A DNA stretch of 6,625 nucleotides, from NCBI GenBank assembly GCA_018676275.1, contig JABHFC010000247.1, positions 1 through 6,625 of the forward strand, written 5' to 3'. The stretch comes from Gammaproteobacteria bacterium. GTDB taxonomy: Bacteria > Pseudomonadota > Gammaproteobacteria > Eutrophobiales > Eutrophobiaceae. Both the position numbers and the translations under genes were made by a program. The notes under the pieces were generated by a model. That model was given only the letters and a program-made list of their open reading frames with translations, was not told the origin of the DNA and searched no databases. This document shows positions 5,946-6,625 of the stretch, piece after piece; position 1 is the stretch's first letter, and each line of letters starts with the position of its first letter.

Positions 5946-6040
5946 TAAGGGCTGTATAATGTTGGAAAGGTATGCTCCATCGTTCAATAAATTATAAAAT
6001 AACGCATCATAATTTTAATTAAAATAAAAATATAAAATTC
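5946..6040 (+). other. rseP-bamA intergenic leader, strongly AT-rich
   Basis: This 95-bp gap has an isolated perfect -10 hexamer TATAAT at 5955-5960 without a recognisable -35 at 16-18 bp. The last 56 bases (5985-6040) have only six G or C. They contain the perfect palindrome ATTTTAATTAAAAT at 6012-6025. No hairpin with a T-run is present, so readthrough from rseP into bamA is expected. The stretch just before bamA has no purine-rich Shine-Dalgarno. The A/U-rich leader is the type that can be bound by ribosomal protein S1; that role is inference. Confidence 0.5.
5959..5997 (+). CDS. Possible 12-codon leader ORF upstream of bamA
   Basis: ATG at 5959 opens a 12-codon frame, MLERYAPSFNKL, ended by TAA at 5995-5997. 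AAGGG at 5947-5951 is placed 7 nt before it, a better Shine-Dalgarno than bamA itself has. It lies wholly in the rseP-bamA gap. The peptide has no recognisable motif or regulatory codon run. The start also overlaps the TATAAT hexamer, so it may simply be chance; translation is unproven. Confidence 0.2.
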   Translation: MLERYAPSFNKL

Positions 6041-6625
6041 ATGAAGATACCTCAACATCTTTATAGACTACTTTATCTAATTTTACTAAGCTGCTTTTGC
6101 TCAACTGTGTTTTCTGCGCAGGAGTTTGTTATTCATGACATCAGAGTGGAGGGCTTACAGAGGCTTACACCGGGTACGGTTTTCAATTATATGCCAATTG
6201 AGGTGGGTGACACCTTTAACGACCAGATCTCCATTGAAGCAGTCCGTTCATTATTTAAAACCGGTTTTTTTGATGATGTAAGACTGGAACGGGATGGCAA
6301 CGTACTGGTCGTGCTGGTCAAAGAAAGACCCGCTATCAGCAGTATCCTGATAGAGGGCAATAAGGATATCAAGACTGAAGATTTACTGGATGGATTAAAA
6401 GAAGTTGGTTTTGCTGAAGGTAGGGTATTTGATCAATCCCAATTAGAGATGCTTGAACGTGAGCTTCGTCGTCAATATTTTTCTGCCGGCAAGTATGGAG
6501 TTCGTATTACTTCCACTTTGCAGCCTTTGGATAATAACAGGGTCGCTGTATCTATTGATGTATCCGAGGGTAAGGCAGCCAAGATAAAACAGATCAACAT
6601 AATTGGTAATAGAACTTTTAAAGAA
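6041..6625 (+). CDS. bamA: Outer-membrane protein assembly factor BamA, N-terminal part, 3' end outside the window
   Basis: BamA is the Omp85-family core of the BAM complex, which folds and inserts beta-barrel proteins into the outer membrane. The window shows 195 codons of a protein that is usually near 800 residues. An N-terminal signal peptide (Lys2, Arg9, hydrophobic 10-24) probably ends after Ala26, leaving QEFVIHDIRVEGLQR, the typical start of POTRA 1. FKTGFFDDV and VKERPAI mark its end near residue 97. POTRA 2 follows (IEGNKDIK, QYFSAGKYGV) to about 178, and POTRA 3 begins with IKQINIIGN. The barrel lies beyond the window. The ATG at 6041 is fixed as the start, since an in-frame TAA lies at 6020-6022, yet it has no Shine-Dalgarno. 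The gene follows rseP by 95 bp and would be expected to be followed by skp. Confidence 0.96.
   Translation, partial: MKIPQHLYRLLYLILLSCFCSTVFSAQEFVIHDIRVEGLQRLTPGTVFNYMPIEVGDTFNDQISIEAVRSLFKTGFFDDVRLERDGNVLVVLVKERPAISSILIEGNKDIKTEDLLDGLKEVGFAEGRVFDQSQLEMLERELRRQYFSAGKYGVRITSTLQPLDNNRVAVSIDVSEGKAAKIKQINIIGNRTFKE

Noticed and set aside
5916..5960. Two perfect TATAAT hexamers (5916-5921 and 5955-5960) as sigma-70 promoters
   Set aside because: Neither has a TTGACA-like -35 at 16-18 bp, and neither has an exact TGnTATAAT extended -10. AT-rich sequence makes the hexamer likely by chance.
5964..5990. Second sigma-E-like pair GGAAAGG with TCAAT
   Set aside because: The spacer is only 13 bases and the boxes match poorly.
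1..6625. Mobile elements, CRISPR arrays, tRNA or rRNA genes, phage or defence genes
   Set aside because: The window is filled by eight conserved housekeeping genes with short gaps; no direct-repeat array, transposase, cloverleaf or other foreign cargo was found.

Overview
The window is a compact, single-strand (+) block of housekeeping genes from a gammaproteobacterium of moderate GC content. In order it holds the 3' end of tsf (EF-Ts), then pyrH (UMP kinase), frr (ribosome recycling factor), uppS (undecaprenyl diphosphate synthase), cdsA (CDP-diacylglycerol synthase), dxr (DXP reductoisomerase), rseP (site-2 intramembrane protease) and the 5' end of bamA (outer-membrane assembly factor). All eight are recognised from protein motifs and from near full-length similarity to well-known families. 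The genus cannot be named from this sequence. The order frr-uppS-cdsA-dxr-rseP-bamA is, from memory, that of Pseudomonas-type gammaproteobacteria; in E. coli dxr lies directly after frr.

Layout. Positions 1-1740 hold the translation and nucleotide genes tsf, pyrH and frr, with gaps of only 19 and 14 bp. Positions 1741-1839 are a 99-bp gap with three successive inverted repeats and no clear promoter or terminator. Positions 1840-5945 are an envelope block, uppS-cdsA-dxr-rseP, in which each gene overlaps the next by 8, 4 and 4 nt, so coupled translation is likely. Positions 5946-6040 are a gap that becomes extremely AT-rich before bamA, which runs off the window at 6625.

How the genes fit together. 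Dxr commits carbon to the MEP isoprenoid pathway, and UppS turns isoprenoid precursors into the C55 lipid carrier for peptidoglycan and other surface glycans. CdsA makes CDP-diacylglycerol for phospholipids. RseP cleaves anti-sigma factors in the envelope-stress response, and BamA inserts outer-membrane proteins. tsf, pyrH and frr link this to translation and pyrimidine supply. The block therefore joins growth with envelope building.

No undescribed biological system is evident; the proteins are ordinary. What deserves a second look is regulatory and small: a perfect 15-nt palindrome over the pyrH TTG start, non-ATG starts in three of seven visible starts, the hairpin cluster before uppS, a sigma-E-like promoter candidate in the 3' end of rseP, and a Shine-Dalgarno-less, A/T-rich bamA leader that contains a possible 12-codon ORF.
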